This document shows, piece after piece, positions 8,561-15,018 of a stretch of DNA of 22,572 nucleotides; position 1 is the stretch's first letter, and the number at the start of each line of letters is the position of its first letter. The notes beneath the pieces are model-generated. The model ran no database searches and was not told the DNA's origin. It saw nothing but the letters and a program-made list of their open reading frames with translations. The position numbers and the translations under genes are program-made. Source of the DNA: a virus; IMG/VR virus record IMGVR_UViG_3300032304_000351, positions 1 through 22,572 of that record; one strand, given 5' to 3'.

Positions 8561-9045
8561 GTCAAGTAGAAACATTCCTAGAGATAGCCAAGGCTGAAGT
8601 CGGCGTAGCCGAAGCAGAAGGCAACAAGGTTAAATACAACAAGAACAACGGACAACCTTGGTGTGGTTACTTTGTCAATTGGTGTGCTACAAAAGCCAAG
8701 ATAAAGATTCCTAACTGCGTTTACACACCTGCTGGCAAGTCAGGATTCCAAGGCTTAGGCACTTGGTTTAATGCGGCGACCGAGAAGCCACAGCCTGGCG
8801 ACATAGTTTTCTTTGACTTCCCTGGAGGCGAGAAGGTAGACCACGTTGGTATCATCCTCAAGGATAATGGCGATGGAACGGTAACTACTATTGAGGGTAA
8901 CACCTCACCAGAAAAGAAGCCCAAAGGCTCACAAGCCAATGGGGGTGAAGTTGCTGAGCGCATTCGTGCGTATAAGGCAAACAATAAACGCCAACTTACG
9001 GTCTTTATCGTAGGGTATGGCAGACCGAAATGGAGCAAGAAATGA
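8557..9045 (+). CDS. CHAP-domain endolysin (162 aa)
   Basis: ATG 8557 overlaps the previous stop as ATGA. The protein is a single CHAP cysteine peptidase/amidase domain. The catalytic Cys is C36 in QPWCGYFVNWC, the His is H96 in KVDHVGIIL, and the acidic/Asn position lies in TIEGNTSP (E113/N115). PGDIVFFDF (about residues 80-88) is a typical CHAP strand. It cuts peptide or amide bonds in peptidoglycan during lysis. There is no separate cell wall-binding domain, so it is a short single-domain enzyme. No signal peptide is visible, so export through a holin pore is expected, which fits the flanking membrane protein genes. Confidence 0.85.
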   Translation: MSQVETFLEIAKAEVGVAEAEGNKVKYNKNNGQPWCGYFVNWCATKAKIKIPNCVYTPAGKSGFQGLGTWFNAATEKPQPGDIVFFDFPGGEKVDHVGIILKDNGDGTVTTIEGNTSPEKKPKGSQANGGEVAERIRAYKANNKRQLTVFIVGYGRPKWSKK

Positions 9046-9257
9046 ATGACCTAATCAATAAACTAAAAAGCCCTAAGACCAAGGCTGCTCTTATGTCCTA
9101 CCTGCGGGCTGTTCTAGCATCAGCAGTAACTATGGCTATTGCTCTGGCTGCCGATGTTGCACCTGAATACGCAATCTTCATTGGCTCTGTTGCTGCACCA
9201 TTAGCCAAATGGGCAGATAAGACTGAAAAAGAGTTTGGACTAGGCTCCAAGAAATAG
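9042..9257 (+). CDS. Holin-like protein (71 aa)
   Basis: Two in-frame ATGs exist, at 9030 and 9042. The second is chosen because it overlaps the endolysin stop as ATGA and has GGAG at 9033-9036 as ribosome-binding site. The protein starts MNDLINKLKSPKTKAALMSY. Residues from about 21 to 58 are hydrophobic in two stretches (VLASAVTMAIALAADVA, YAIFIGSVAAPLAKWA), giving one or two transmembrane helices, and the C-terminus is charged (DKTEKEFGLGSKK). Size, hydrophobic pattern and place directly after the endolysin fit a holin. It is the last gene of the late operon before the terminator. Confidence 0.7.
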   Translation: MNDLINKLKSPKTKAALMSYLRAVLASAVTMAIALAADVAPEYAIFIGSVAAPLAKWADKTEKEFGLGSKK

Positions 9258-9294
9258 CCCTTAAACGGCTTTAAACGCCCCTTAGAACGACGAA

Positions 9295-9337
9295 ACCCCC
9301 TTACCTTAGTGATTATACTAGGGCGAGGGGGTCTTTT
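9295..9337 (+). terminator. Rho-independent terminator ending the late operon
   Basis: ACCCCCT at 9295-9301 pairs with AGGGGGT at 9326-9332. The stem extends inward with a GU pair and CC/GG pairs around an AT-rich loop, and is followed by CTTTTG. It lies 38 bases after the holin stop and just before the end of a convergent leftward gene (9352-9516). An AAA flank on the other side could let it also act on leftward transcripts. Confidence 0.7.
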
Positions 9338-9351
9338 GTCATTTCTGGAGG

Positions 9352-9516
9352 TTAATCGGGATCATATTCTTCGGCAGATTCCAAGATATCTAGGACGTAG
9401 GCCAACTGTTTTTCTTCTCGGCGACGTCGGTATTCATTAATCAACTCTTCGGCGACTCGGATTGCCACACCCGATGCTAGGGTTGCGTAAAAGACTGGTA
9501 GAAATAAATCGGACAT
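9352..9516 (-). CDS. Small leftward membrane-associated protein (54 aa)
   Basis: Read on the minus strand from ATG at 9516 to TAA at 9352, with AAGGAG six bases upstream. The protein begins MSDLFLPVFYATLASGVAIR, a hydrophobic segment that could span or dip into the membrane. A strongly charged helix (EELINEYRRRREEKQ) and an acidic C-terminus ending EEYDPD follow. Good ribosome-binding site, codon structure and a near-consensus promoter upstream (9611-9640) support a real gene. It is the only leftward gene between the two rightward modules. No family recognised. Confidence 0.6.
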   Translation of the reverse strand: MSDLFLPVFYATLASGVAIRVAEELINEYRRRREEKQLAYVLDILESAEEYDPD

Positions 9517-9528
9517 ATTACTCCTTAG

Positions 9529-9610
9529 AGATATATATTATATATATTATAATATATTATATACGAACGCCTTAAAGCGTTCGTTATATCATATAATATC
9601 TTATAGATTA
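9529..9610. other. Extremely AT-rich segment with a strong stem-loop (8-bp stem at 9563-9584)
   Basis: Bases 9529-9562 are almost pure A/T. ACGAACGC at 9563-9570 then pairs perfectly with GCGTTCGT at 9577-9584 around the loop CTTAAA, and more A/T-rich sequence follows to 9610. The stem-loop lies in the predicted leader of the leftward gene at 9352-9516, downstream of its promoter. No T-run follows on either strand, so it is a poor simple terminator. It could be an RNA leader structure, a protein-binding site or a duplex-unwinding element of a replication origin next to the replication module. No choice can be made from sequence alone. Confidence 0.5.
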
Positions 9611-9640
9611 ATTATACTCATACCAACTGAGAAGTGTCAA
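9611..9640 (-). promoter_or_regulatory. Near-consensus sigma-70-type leftward promoter
   Basis: On the minus strand, a perfect -35 TTGACA (plus-strand 9635-9640) is followed by an 18-base spacer and a perfect -10 TATAAT (plus-strand 9611-9616). Transcription would start near 9603 and run left through the stem-loop at 9563-9584 into the 54-aa gene at 9352-9516. This is the best canonical promoter seen in the window. Confidence 0.75.
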
Positions 9641-9686
9641 CTTTATAGGAGGTCCCAGTAAAGTTCCATTATCAGACCCTATGGGT

Positions 9687-9692
9687 CATAAT
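9687..9692 (+). promoter_or_regulatory. Possible -10 element for a leaderless rightward transcript
   Basis: CATAAT at 9687-9692 ends six bases before ATG 9699. This would place the transcription start on the start codon and give a leaderless mRNA, a common arrangement in Actinobacteria. No good -35 is visible. A GGAGG at 9649-9652 lies too far upstream to serve ATG 9681 or 9699. Inference from spacing only. Confidence 0.35.
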
Positions 9693-9698
9693 ACACCT

Positions 9699-9890
9699 AT
9701 GACAATCCAACTTGAAGAATACACGCTGCCCGAGCACATTTCATACTCGGCTATCACTACGTTCATTGACTGTGGCTACCAATACTACTTGGGTAGGTTA
9801 CTCCAGAAGCAAGAAGAACCATCGGTTTGGTCGGTCGGTGGTTCTGCTTTTCACCTTGCTTGTGAGAACTACGATAAGAGCACACTATGA
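9699..9890 (+). CDS. Cas4/RecB-like PD-(D/E)XK nuclease, N-terminal part (63 aa)
   Basis: This ORF holds the N-terminal motifs of a Cas4/RecB-type exonuclease: SYSAITTFIDCGYQYYLGRL (S-x-S-x-x-x-x-F-x-x-C, Cys25, then YYL.R) and GGSAFHLACE (GxxxHxxxE; H52, E56). It stops at TGA 9888-9890. The rest of the domain, with the catalytic D, D-x-K and three more Cys, is in the next ORF in another frame, which starts inside this stop as ATGA. I chose ATG 9699 over ATG 9681 because a -10-like CATAAT lies at the right distance for leaderless start; neither has a nearby ribosome-binding site. It may be one half of a two-subunit enzyme or a frameshifted gene. Confidence 0.7.
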   Translation: MTIQLEEYTLPEHISYSAITTFIDCGYQYYLGRLLQKQEEPSVWSVGGSAFHLACENYDKSTL

Positions 9891-10510
9891 TGCAAGACCC
9901 AGTAAGACAATTATGGGATGAAGCATGGGTTGAGTCCAAAGGTGATATAGATTTAACTAATGCTAGAGTAGGTGGTCGTGCTACTAAGGCTAACCCTAAC
10001 AAGGAAGATGTAAACTTTTGGCAGAGCACTGGTCCAACTTGGGTTCAGAACTATATCAACTGGCGTAAGGCCAACCCTGAGTGGAAGATATGGACAACCC
10101 CGCAAGGGATTCCTGCAATCGAACTTGCACTAATGCCTGTTGTTAATGGTGTTACTATCAAGATGATTATTGACCGAGTGTTTGAAGTCAATGGGCAACT
10201 TGTAGTGGTTGATCTTAAAACATCACAGCAACTACCAACTAGCAGTCTGCAACTAGGCTTTTACAAGATGGGCTTAGAACAACAGTTTGGCATTGAGGTT
10301 AACTGGGGCAACTACTATATGTCCCGTGACTCAGGCACAGCCTCTATGATTGACTTGCGTCAATACAGTAGAGACAAGATGGAGTATCTAGTTGATACTT
10401 TCGATAGAGCCCGTAAGGCTCAGATTTTTCTACCAAACACTAATAACTGCCAGTATCGGTGTGGACTCACACAGTTCTGTCAGTTCTCGACAAAGAAGGA
10501 AGATAAATGA
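9887..10510 (+). CDS. Cas4/RecB-like PD-(D/E)XK nuclease, C-terminal catalytic part (207 aa)
   Basis: It contains the catalytic core TIKMIIDRVFEVNGQLVVVD followed by LKT: D96, then D109-x-K111, then the Q122-x3-Y126 motif (QLGFY). Near the C-terminus, C188-x3-C192-x5-C198, with the Cys25 of the upstream ORF, completes a four-Cys set of the AddB/Cas4 iron-sulphur type. This family degrades or processes DNA ends in phage recombination and replication. The ORF starts at ATG 9887 in the ATGA overlap; its frame is closed upstream by TAA at 9875-9877. The enzyme needs both pieces for the full fold, so termination-reinitiation coupling and subunit assembly are the simplest reading. Confidence 0.8.
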   Translation: MMQDPVRQLWDEAWVESKGDIDLTNARVGGRATKANPNKEDVNFWQSTGPTWVQNYINWRKANPEWKIWTTPQGIPAIELALMPVVNGVTIKMIIDRVFEVNGQLVVVDLKTSQQLPTSSLQLGFYKMGLEQQFGIEVNWGNYYMSRDSGTASMIDLRQYSRDKMEYLVDTFDRARKAQIFLPNTNNCQYRCGLTQFCQFSTKKEDK

Positions 10511-10890
10511 GCGAAGAATGGAAACTGCAGGTGTCCTACAAAACACCGTCAGGGGACATGATAAATGTCCGCGCCAATACATCTGATGAACTCAGTGTAT
10601 TACTTGAAGGAGTTGGTGACTATGCAACTCAAATTGCGTCAGTTCAAAAGTTGGTATTAGGAGCGTATAATGCACTCCCTTTATCGACGCCGAGTATCAC
10701 TACAAGCATAGAGCAACCGCAATACTCGGCTCCGACCCAGGCGGGGGAAGCACCAAATACCTCAGCCCCAACATGTCAACACGGGGCTCGCAAATACAAG
10801 GCGGGAGTATCAGCCAAGACGGGCAAGCCATACGCGATGTGGGTATGTCCGATGCCACAGGGCGCAGACCAATGTCGTCCAGTGAACTAA
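10507..10890 (+). CDS. Small protein with C-terminal zinc-binding motif (127 aa)
   Basis: ATG 10507 overlaps the nuclease stop as ATGA. The N-terminal 60 residues form a compact alpha/beta part (EEWKLQVSYKTPSGDMINVR..). A Pro/Ser/Thr-rich linker (about 58-88) leads to a C-terminal Cys-rich unit: C-QHG..KYKAG, then MWVCPMP and DQCRPVN. The last unit looks like a degenerate zinc ribbon found on small proteins in actinophage replication modules, sometimes annotated as ssDNA-binding or recombination accessory. Adjacent to the nuclease and the ATPase, it may load or regulate one of them. Function inferred. Confidence 0.55.
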   Translation: MSEEWKLQVSYKTPSGDMINVRANTSDELSVLLEGVGDYATQIASVQKLVLGAYNALPLSTPSITTSIEQPQYSAPTQAGEAPNTSAPTCQHGARKYKAGVSAKTGKPYAMWVCPMPQGADQCRPVN

Positions 10891-10933
10891 CACAAGAGTT
10901 CTTTCCGTTTTAAATATTAGGTAGGGGGTAGCA

Positions 10934-11716
10934 ATGAGAACGTTAGTAAGGTCAGTAGGCCGAGCATCAATCGGGGGCGAACCCCTACCTAGTTGCTTTA
11001 AAGCATTTGAAGCCAATAAGATTATAATTCGTAGGTCTGAGGTTTCAATGTTTGCAGGTGCGCCAGGGGCAGGCAAATCAACGCTTGCCCTTGCGTTAGC
11101 ACTTAAGACCAATGTTCCAACGCTCTATATATCAGCCGACACAAACGCTCACACAATGGCTATGCGCTTGGCTTCTATGATATCTGGTAAGTCTCAGAGC
11201 GATGTAGAGCAAAAACTTAATACTGATATTGGTTGGACTAAGGCTGTCTTGCAAAAGGGTAGCCACATTGTGTGGTCGTTTGAATCATCACCCACACTAG
11301 AAGATATATCAGAAGAAGTATTAGCATTTGAAGAAGTCTGGGGTTGTGCCCCGTCAATGATCATTCTTGATAACCTTATGGACGTAGCCACAGATGGTGG
11401 CGAAGAGTTCGCGTCAATGCGAGCCATCATGAAGGAGTTAAAGTATCTTGCCCGTGCCACTAACGCTGCGATTGTTGTATTACACCACACTTCTGAGGCT
11501 ATTGCAGGCACTCCCTGCCAGCCTAGGTCCGCTATCCAGGGTAAAGTTTCTCAACTCCCTGCTCTTATCTGCACACTCGGAACGGTTGGCACTTCAATGG
11601 GTGTTGCGTCAGTTAAAAACCGATACGGTAGAGCAGACGCAGGTGGAACGCTGATGACTTGGTTAGCATTCAATCCTGAGTATATGTATATCGAAGATAT
11701 TCCAGAGAACTCATAA
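10934..11716 (+). CDS. RecA-fold/DnaB-RepA-like ATPase, probable replicative helicase or recombinase (260 aa)
   Basis: Walker A is GAPGAGKST (G42-T50) and Walker B is MIILDNLMD with D146; IVVLHHTSEA downstream resembles the third RecA-core strand. The layout matches the AAA_25/RepA-like hexameric helicase group, which is shorter than full DnaB because it lacks an N-terminal primase-binding domain. It should unwind DNA or load other proteins at the phage fork. GGGGGT sits six bases before ATG 10934. The gene is followed directly by the 168-aa gene (TAATG overlap) and later by the primase genes, supporting a replication role. Confidence 0.75.
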   Translation: MRTLVRSVGRASIGGEPLPSCFKAFEANKIIIRRSEVSMFAGAPGAGKSTLALALALKTNVPTLYISADTNAHTMAMRLASMISGKSQSDVEQKLNTDIGWTKAVLQKGSHIVWSFESSPTLEDISEEVLAFEEVWGCAPSMIILDNLMDVATDGGEEFASMRAIMKELKYLARATNAAIVVLHHTSEAIAGTPCQPRSAIQGKVSQLPALICTLGTVGTSMGVASVKNRYGRADAGGTLMTWLAFNPEYMYIEDIPENS

Positions 11717-12222
11717 TGATAACATCATACGCACTTACTCCACAAGAAGAAGCCACCGCCGTTGAGGTAGGATACCAACGTCAAAAGCCTTACTTCGGAG
11801 ACCCTACAAAGAACATTAACTACTCAGAGGGCGATCTTTGGGAACTATGGCAACATGCTGTTGCTGCTGGTAGTGAGTTAGCATTTGCTCGCATGGTTGG
11901 TAAGACAGATTTTGTTCCCCACTTTAACAAGTGGAAGAATGAACTAGATATTCCTGGACTTGGGGAAGTTCGCTACTCGTTCAATGAGCAACCCAAGTTA
12001 AGATATACCAACCGCGATGATGACACACTTGTATACATCTTGATGGCAGATGGTATGCGCCATAAGACTAGACGTGTAGGACCTGAATGGCTAGGAGTTC
12101 CTTACAGAGCCCTAGGCTGGGCTTACGGAAGCCAATGCAAGAAGGAAGCGTTTAGATACAACGATAAGTCTTGGTATGTCCCTGCATCACACCTACAACC
12201 TATGCACCTACTACCATTATGA
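11716..12222 (+). CDS. Conserved actinophage protein of unknown function, possible degenerate PD-(D/E)XK fold (168 aa)
   Basis: ATG 11716 overlaps the previous stop (TAATG). The middle has GLGEVRYSFNEQPKLRYTNR, then DDDTLVYILMADG, and the C-terminus ends YGSQCKKEAFRYNDKSWYVP with SHLQPMHLL. A charged beta-strand, acidic loop and strand followed by a tryptophan- and proline-containing C-terminus occur in small actinophage proteins coded next to replication genes. The E-x-R and D residues hint at a nuclease-like fold, but no clear D..E-x-K is present. I do not assign a function. Confidence 0.45.
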   Translation: MITSYALTPQEEATAVEVGYQRQKPYFGDPTKNINYSEGDLWELWQHAVAAGSELAFARMVGKTDFVPHFNKWKNELDIPGLGEVRYSFNEQPKLRYTNRDDDTLVYILMADGMRHKTRRVGPEWLGVPYRALGWAYGSQCKKEAFRYNDKSWYVPASHLQPMHLLPL

Positions 12223-12773
12223 CATATCCTAATTGGTTTGCTGGAGCAGAGTATAACTTTAAAACTTACCTTGCGCATTTTAAGGGTAAGCCCGACTTAA
12301 AATTTATTCAGATAGGTGCATTTACTGGAGACGCAACCGTATGGTTGCTAGATAATATTCTTACAAATAAATCTTCTATTCTGATTGATGTTGATACTTG
12401 GCTAGGCTCAGATGAAGAAGAGCATAAAAAGATGGATTTTGAAGATGTGTTTTCTTACTATGAAGAACGCACCAAAAGTTATCCTAATCTAGCGGTAGTT
12501 AAAAGCAAGTCAGAAGATTACCTGCCAACAGTAAAAGAGGATACAGTAGATTTTATTTACATAGATGGAAACCATACTGAAAAGGCAGTTAGTTTAGATA
12601 TAGCAAACAGTTGGAAACTGTTGAAATCTGGTGGCATACTAGCCTTTGATGATTACCTGTGGCGTGGCAATGCAGATTGCCCTAAGCCAGCCATAGATAA
12701 GTTCCTAGAAGAACACAGCAATGATATAGTTATATTAGAGCACGGCTATCAAGTATGGGTGCAAAAGAAATGA
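12219..12773 (+). CDS. SAM-dependent methyltransferase, Methyltransf_24/FkbM-like (184 aa)
   Basis: ATG 12219 is chosen because it overlaps the previous stop as ATGA; an upstream GTG-led frame extension is not needed. The Rossmann fold shows FIQIGAFTGDAT (SAM loop, about residues 29-40), an acidic strand end SSILIDVDTW, the downstream DFIYIDGNHTEKAV and GGILAFDDYLW. YIDGNH and FDDY are typical of the Methyltransf_24 group, which acts on small molecules or sugars. It has no DNA-methyltransferase catalytic motif (no N/DPPY or PCQ). Within a DNA metabolism operon it is unexpected; it could modify a nucleotide-linked or surface sugar. Substrate unknown. Confidence 0.7.
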   Translation: MTYPNWFAGAEYNFKTYLAHFKGKPDLKFIQIGAFTGDATVWLLDNILTNKSSILIDVDTWLGSDEEEHKKMDFEDVFSYYEERTKSYPNLAVVKSKSEDYLPTVKEDTVDFIYIDGNHTEKAVSLDIANSWKLLKSGGILAFDDYLWRGNADCPKPAIDKFLEEHSNDIVILEHGYQVWVQKK

Positions 12774-13132
12774 CAACTAGAAAATCGCACAAGGCAAGGG
12801 GAGCAACTTTTGAAACAGACATTCGTGATTGGTTTCGTAGCAGGGGCTATGACGCTGAGCGTCTTGCTCGTGCTGGTGCTAAAGATGAGGGAGATATTTC
12901 AGTTCGGGCGGATTTTCTCGGACACATTGGAGTTATCGAATGCAAGGCCCCAGGGGCGGGCAACGCTATTGACCTCAGCGGTTGGACGAAAGAGGCGCAA
13001 ACGGAAGCGGCGCATTATTCGGAAGCAAGACAGATTGATCGCAAGGCAGTCTTACCAGCAGTGGTAATTAAAGCAAGAGGCAAGTCCATAGACGATGCAT
13101 ATCTAGTATTGAGGTTAGGCGATGTATTCTGA
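12770..13132 (+). CDS. PD-(D/E)XK nuclease, Holliday-junction-resolvase-like (120 aa)
   Basis: ATG 12770 overlaps the previous stop (ATGA); an upstream GTG at 12755 would add five residues. The catalytic core is GATFETDIRDWF (E15), DEGDISV (D42) and IGVIECKA (E57-x-K59), spaced as in small archaeal-type Hjc resolvases and VRR-NUC-like proteins. The N-terminus is basic (TTRKSHKARG). Such enzymes cut branched DNA during replication and packaging. It lies directly before the primase genes, overlapping the first by 11 bases. Confidence 0.7.
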   Translation: MTTRKSHKARGATFETDIRDWFRSRGYDAERLARAGAKDEGDISVRADFLGHIGVIECKAPGAGNAIDLSGWTKEAQTEAAHYSEARQIDRKAVLPAVVIKARGKSIDDAYLVLRLGDVF

Positions 13133-13496
13133 TAATGATTTACCAGACATAGTAACAGTGCTAGAGCACTATGGTGCAGTAGTTCGTAGAACAACAGGGC
13201 AAGTTAATATCAAGTGTCCGTTCCACGATGACTCCCACGCTAGTGCTAGTTTCAATACAAGAGAAAATATATTTAATTGTTTTGCGTGTGGTATGCAAGG
13301 CAACAGTTTGCAAATCATAGCCAAACAGGAAAGGGTTGATATACGTGAAGCAAAATCTTTCGCAGAGGGAATTACTGGCCAAAGCAACACTCAAATACGC
13401 GGCAAATATTCATCTGGCCGAAGACTACCTAGCAAGTCGGGGTATAACAAGGGAGGTGGCTCGGGTGGCACGATTAGGCGTAGTCTTGGAGCCTGA
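13122..13496 (+). CDS. Primase zinc-finger (CHC2) ORF of a split DnaG-like primase (124 aa)
   Basis: The CHC2 zinc ribbon is complete: C32-x2-H35 in VNIKCPFHDDSHAS, C53-x2-C56 in FNCFACGMQG. It binds template DNA and sets primer start sites. After residue 85 or so the sequence becomes low-complexity (SSGRRLPSKSGYNKGGGSGG), as expected where a domain has ended, and it stops at TGA 13494-13496. The TOPRIM domain is in the +1 frame of the overlapping ORF at 13336-13968. Either the two proteins act as partners or a +1 ribosomal frameshift joins them. Confidence 0.75.
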   Translation: MYSDNDLPDIVTVLEHYGAVVRRTTGQVNIKCPFHDDSHASASFNTRENIFNCFACGMQGNSLQIIAKQERVDIREAKSFAEGITGQSNTQIRGKYSSGRRLPSKSGYNKGGGSGGTIRRSLGA

Positions 13497-13968
13497 GGTT
13501 GGACACGAAGCATTCCAAGGAAGATTATCCATACCGTATATTACCAAGACTGGTGTTGTCGACTTGCGTTTTCGCAGTCTTAATCCTGCTGTTGAACCGA
13601 AGTATATGGGTATGACTGGTGTTGAAACTAGAATGTATAATGTAATCGATACTGAGCGAGCAGGCGATTGGATTGGTGTGTGTGAAGGCGAATTGGATAC
13701 TATCACTCTTAGTCATTGTATTGGCATTCCTTGCATCGGGGTTCCTGGTGCTAACAGTTGGAAAAAACATTACAATAGAATTCTTGCAGATTTTGAACGA
13801 ATATTTGTCTTTTCAGATGGAGACCAACCAGGAAAAGAGTTTGCCACTAGCCTTGCCAGAGAGTTACCAGTTACGATTGTAACAATGCCTGATGGTGAGG
13901 ATGTCAATAGTTGCTACGTAAAATATGGAGCAGATTATATCAGAGAAAGAGCAGGACTAAATGAATAA
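13336..13968 (+). CDS. Primase TOPRIM-domain ORF of a split DnaG-like primase (210 aa)
   Basis: The N-terminal part HLAEDYLASRGITREVARVA with RLGVV and GRLSIPYITKTGVVDLRFRS is the DnaG-like RNA-polymerase N-subdomain. The TOPRIM site is VCEGELDTITL (E117, D121) and FVFSDGDQPG (D161, D163). TTG 13336 has AGGA five bases upstream (13327-13330); GTG 13345 is an alternative with AAGGG nine bases upstream. This frame overlaps the zinc-finger ORF by 161 bases. The enzyme lays RNA primers on the phage fork together with the zinc-finger protein and probably the ATPase at 10934-11716. Confidence 0.75.
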   Translation: MIYVKQNLSQRELLAKATLKYAANIHLAEDYLASRGITREVARVARLGVVLEPEVGHEAFQGRLSIPYITKTGVVDLRFRSLNPAVEPKYMGMTGVETRMYNVIDTERAGDWIGVCEGELDTITLSHCIGIPCIGVPGANSWKKHYNRILADFERIFVFSDGDQPGKEFATSLARELPVTIVTMPDGEDVNSCYVKYGADYIRERAGLNE

Positions 13969-14308
13969 GATTCCACCTTGTCCTGTTTGCCACGAAGAGT
14001 TTGAGAACATCTTCGATGCAACAGATCATTTACTAGAAGAGAGTGAATCAGAGTTTGACCCTAAGTTAATATTACCAAATGGGTATTCACTCATGATAGG
14101 TTCTTTACTACGTTGTATCTATGGTGTAGCAGGTGATGAGAAGCAAGTAAAGGATATATGTGAAACTACATACGCAACATTATATGCAGCCGAAACTAAT
14201 CCAGGAGCAATGAAAGATATTATTCAAGACATAGTAGTAGATCAAAACATGGCTAACATCGACGAGGAATTGAAGCAGTTAATAGATGAAACAAAGAATG
14301 GAGAATGA
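13961..14308 (+). CDS. Small acidic protein with N-terminal CxxC (115 aa)
   Basis: ATG 13961 overlaps the primase end by eight bases. It begins MNKIPPCPVCHEEFENIFDA with C7, C10 and a later His23, resembling half of a C2H2 or zinc ribbon finger. The rest is helical and acidic (VDQNMANIDEELKQLIDETK). It could bind DNA or the primase. No family recognised. Confidence 0.55.
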   Translation: MNKIPPCPVCHEEFENIFDATDHLLEESESEFDPKLILPNGYSLMIGSLLRCIYGVAGDEKQVKDICETTYATLYAAETNPGAMKDIIQDIVVDQNMANIDEELKQLIDETKNGE

Positions 14309-14314
14309 GGAAAT

Positions 14315-14746
14315 ATGGCAGATTATAGAACATCTAAGGAACCAAGGTATCCAGGTGAAACAATACCAAGTGGAAAACAAATCTTTGATAATAACCCTAG
14401 ACGTGCCGTTATTAAGCCTAAACCAATAGAGGATGAGAAGTATGCTGAAGCAAGGAAGAAAAATGCTGAGAGCAGATTCGTAAGTGATGTGACTTTAATT
14501 TACACCGAGTTGGAAGATTTACTTCTATCCAAGCATAAAGATTACGGCCCAAGCAACATCTCAAACGCACCTGGGGGTGCACTTAACGGCCTCCGAGTAA
14601 GAATGCACGATAAGTTGGCTCGTATAAATAACTTAGTAGATGAGAATAAAAATCCAGAGCACGAAAGTTTGGAAGATTCATTCAAGGATATGGCTAACTA
14701 CGCAATCATCGGATTGCTAGTCTTGAGAGGAAAGTGGGATAAATGA
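14315..14746 (+). CDS. DUF1599/Nmad1-like nucleotide-modification-associated protein (143 aa)
   Basis: The C-terminal 90 residues match the DUF1599 (nucleotide modification associated domain 1) pattern: LLLSKHKDYGPSNISNAPGG, RVRMHDKLARINNLV, then ESLEDSFKDMANYAIIGLLV. This all-alpha fold is MazG-like, and the family has been linked by gene context to phages with modified bases. The N-terminal 55 residues are basic, proline-rich and probably disordered. It may control nucleotide pools or act on a non-canonical nucleotide. The activity is not shown by the sequence. ATGA overlap with the next gene. Confidence 0.7.
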   Translation: MADYRTSKEPRYPGETIPSGKQIFDNNPRRAVIKPKPIEDEKYAEARKKNAESRFVSDVTLIYTELEDLLLSKHKDYGPSNISNAPGGALNGLRVRMHDKLARINNLVDENKNPEHESLEDSFKDMANYAIIGLLVLRGKWDK

Positions 14747-15018
14747 AAATCTTTGGACCTTATAAAGGTAGCAAACAAAATGGTGGCAGACCAATCTATG
14801 TCATTAAGCGCAAGAAGAAAGATGGCACTACTGAAACAACATCTACCAACAAGGCACGTCTTGATTACAAGAAGGCTACTGGCAAGAAGTTAAAGCGTGA
14901 CCAAGAAGTAGACCATAAAGATAATGGTGGTCGTAAAGGTAGCGATAGAATATCTAACTTAGGCATACTATCTAAAAAGAAGAATGTCGCCAAAGAGAAT
15001 AAGAGACGAGCAAAGTAA
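14743..15018 (+). CDS. HNH endonuclease (91 aa)
   Basis: The catalytic unit reads QEVDHKDNGGRKGSDRISNL: D57-H58 and N61 open the motif, N72 is the central Asn in SNL, and N81 and N86 in KKKNVAKEN occupy the last positions, so this is an HNN-type variant. The N-terminus is very basic (RKKKDGTTETTSTNKARLDY). Such small HNH enzymes in tailed phages are free-standing homing nucleases or act in packaging. Its place inside the replication operon, far from terminase genes, favours a homing or replication-linked role. ATG 14743 overlaps the previous stop (ATGA) and its own stop overlaps the next ATG (TAATG). Confidence 0.75.
   Translation: MKIFGPYKGSKQNGGRPIYVIKRKKKDGTTETTSTNKARLDYKKATGKKLKRDQEVDHKDNGGRKGSDRISNLGILSKKKNVAKENKRRAK

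Noticed and set aside
9678-9698. Start of the nuclease ORF at ATG 9681
   Set aside because: No ribosome-binding site at the right distance; ATG 9699 fits a leaderless start and the conserved N-terminus. Not certain.
9870-9895. Programmed -1 frameshift joining the two nuclease ORFs
   Set aside because: No slippery heptamer is present between the upstream-frame stop at 9875 and the TGA at 9888; ATGA reinitiation explains the layout.
12810-13067. Rightward 85-aa ORF inside the PD-(D/E)XK gene
   Set aside because: It is an alternative frame of a gene with complete catalytic motifs and has no supporting signals.
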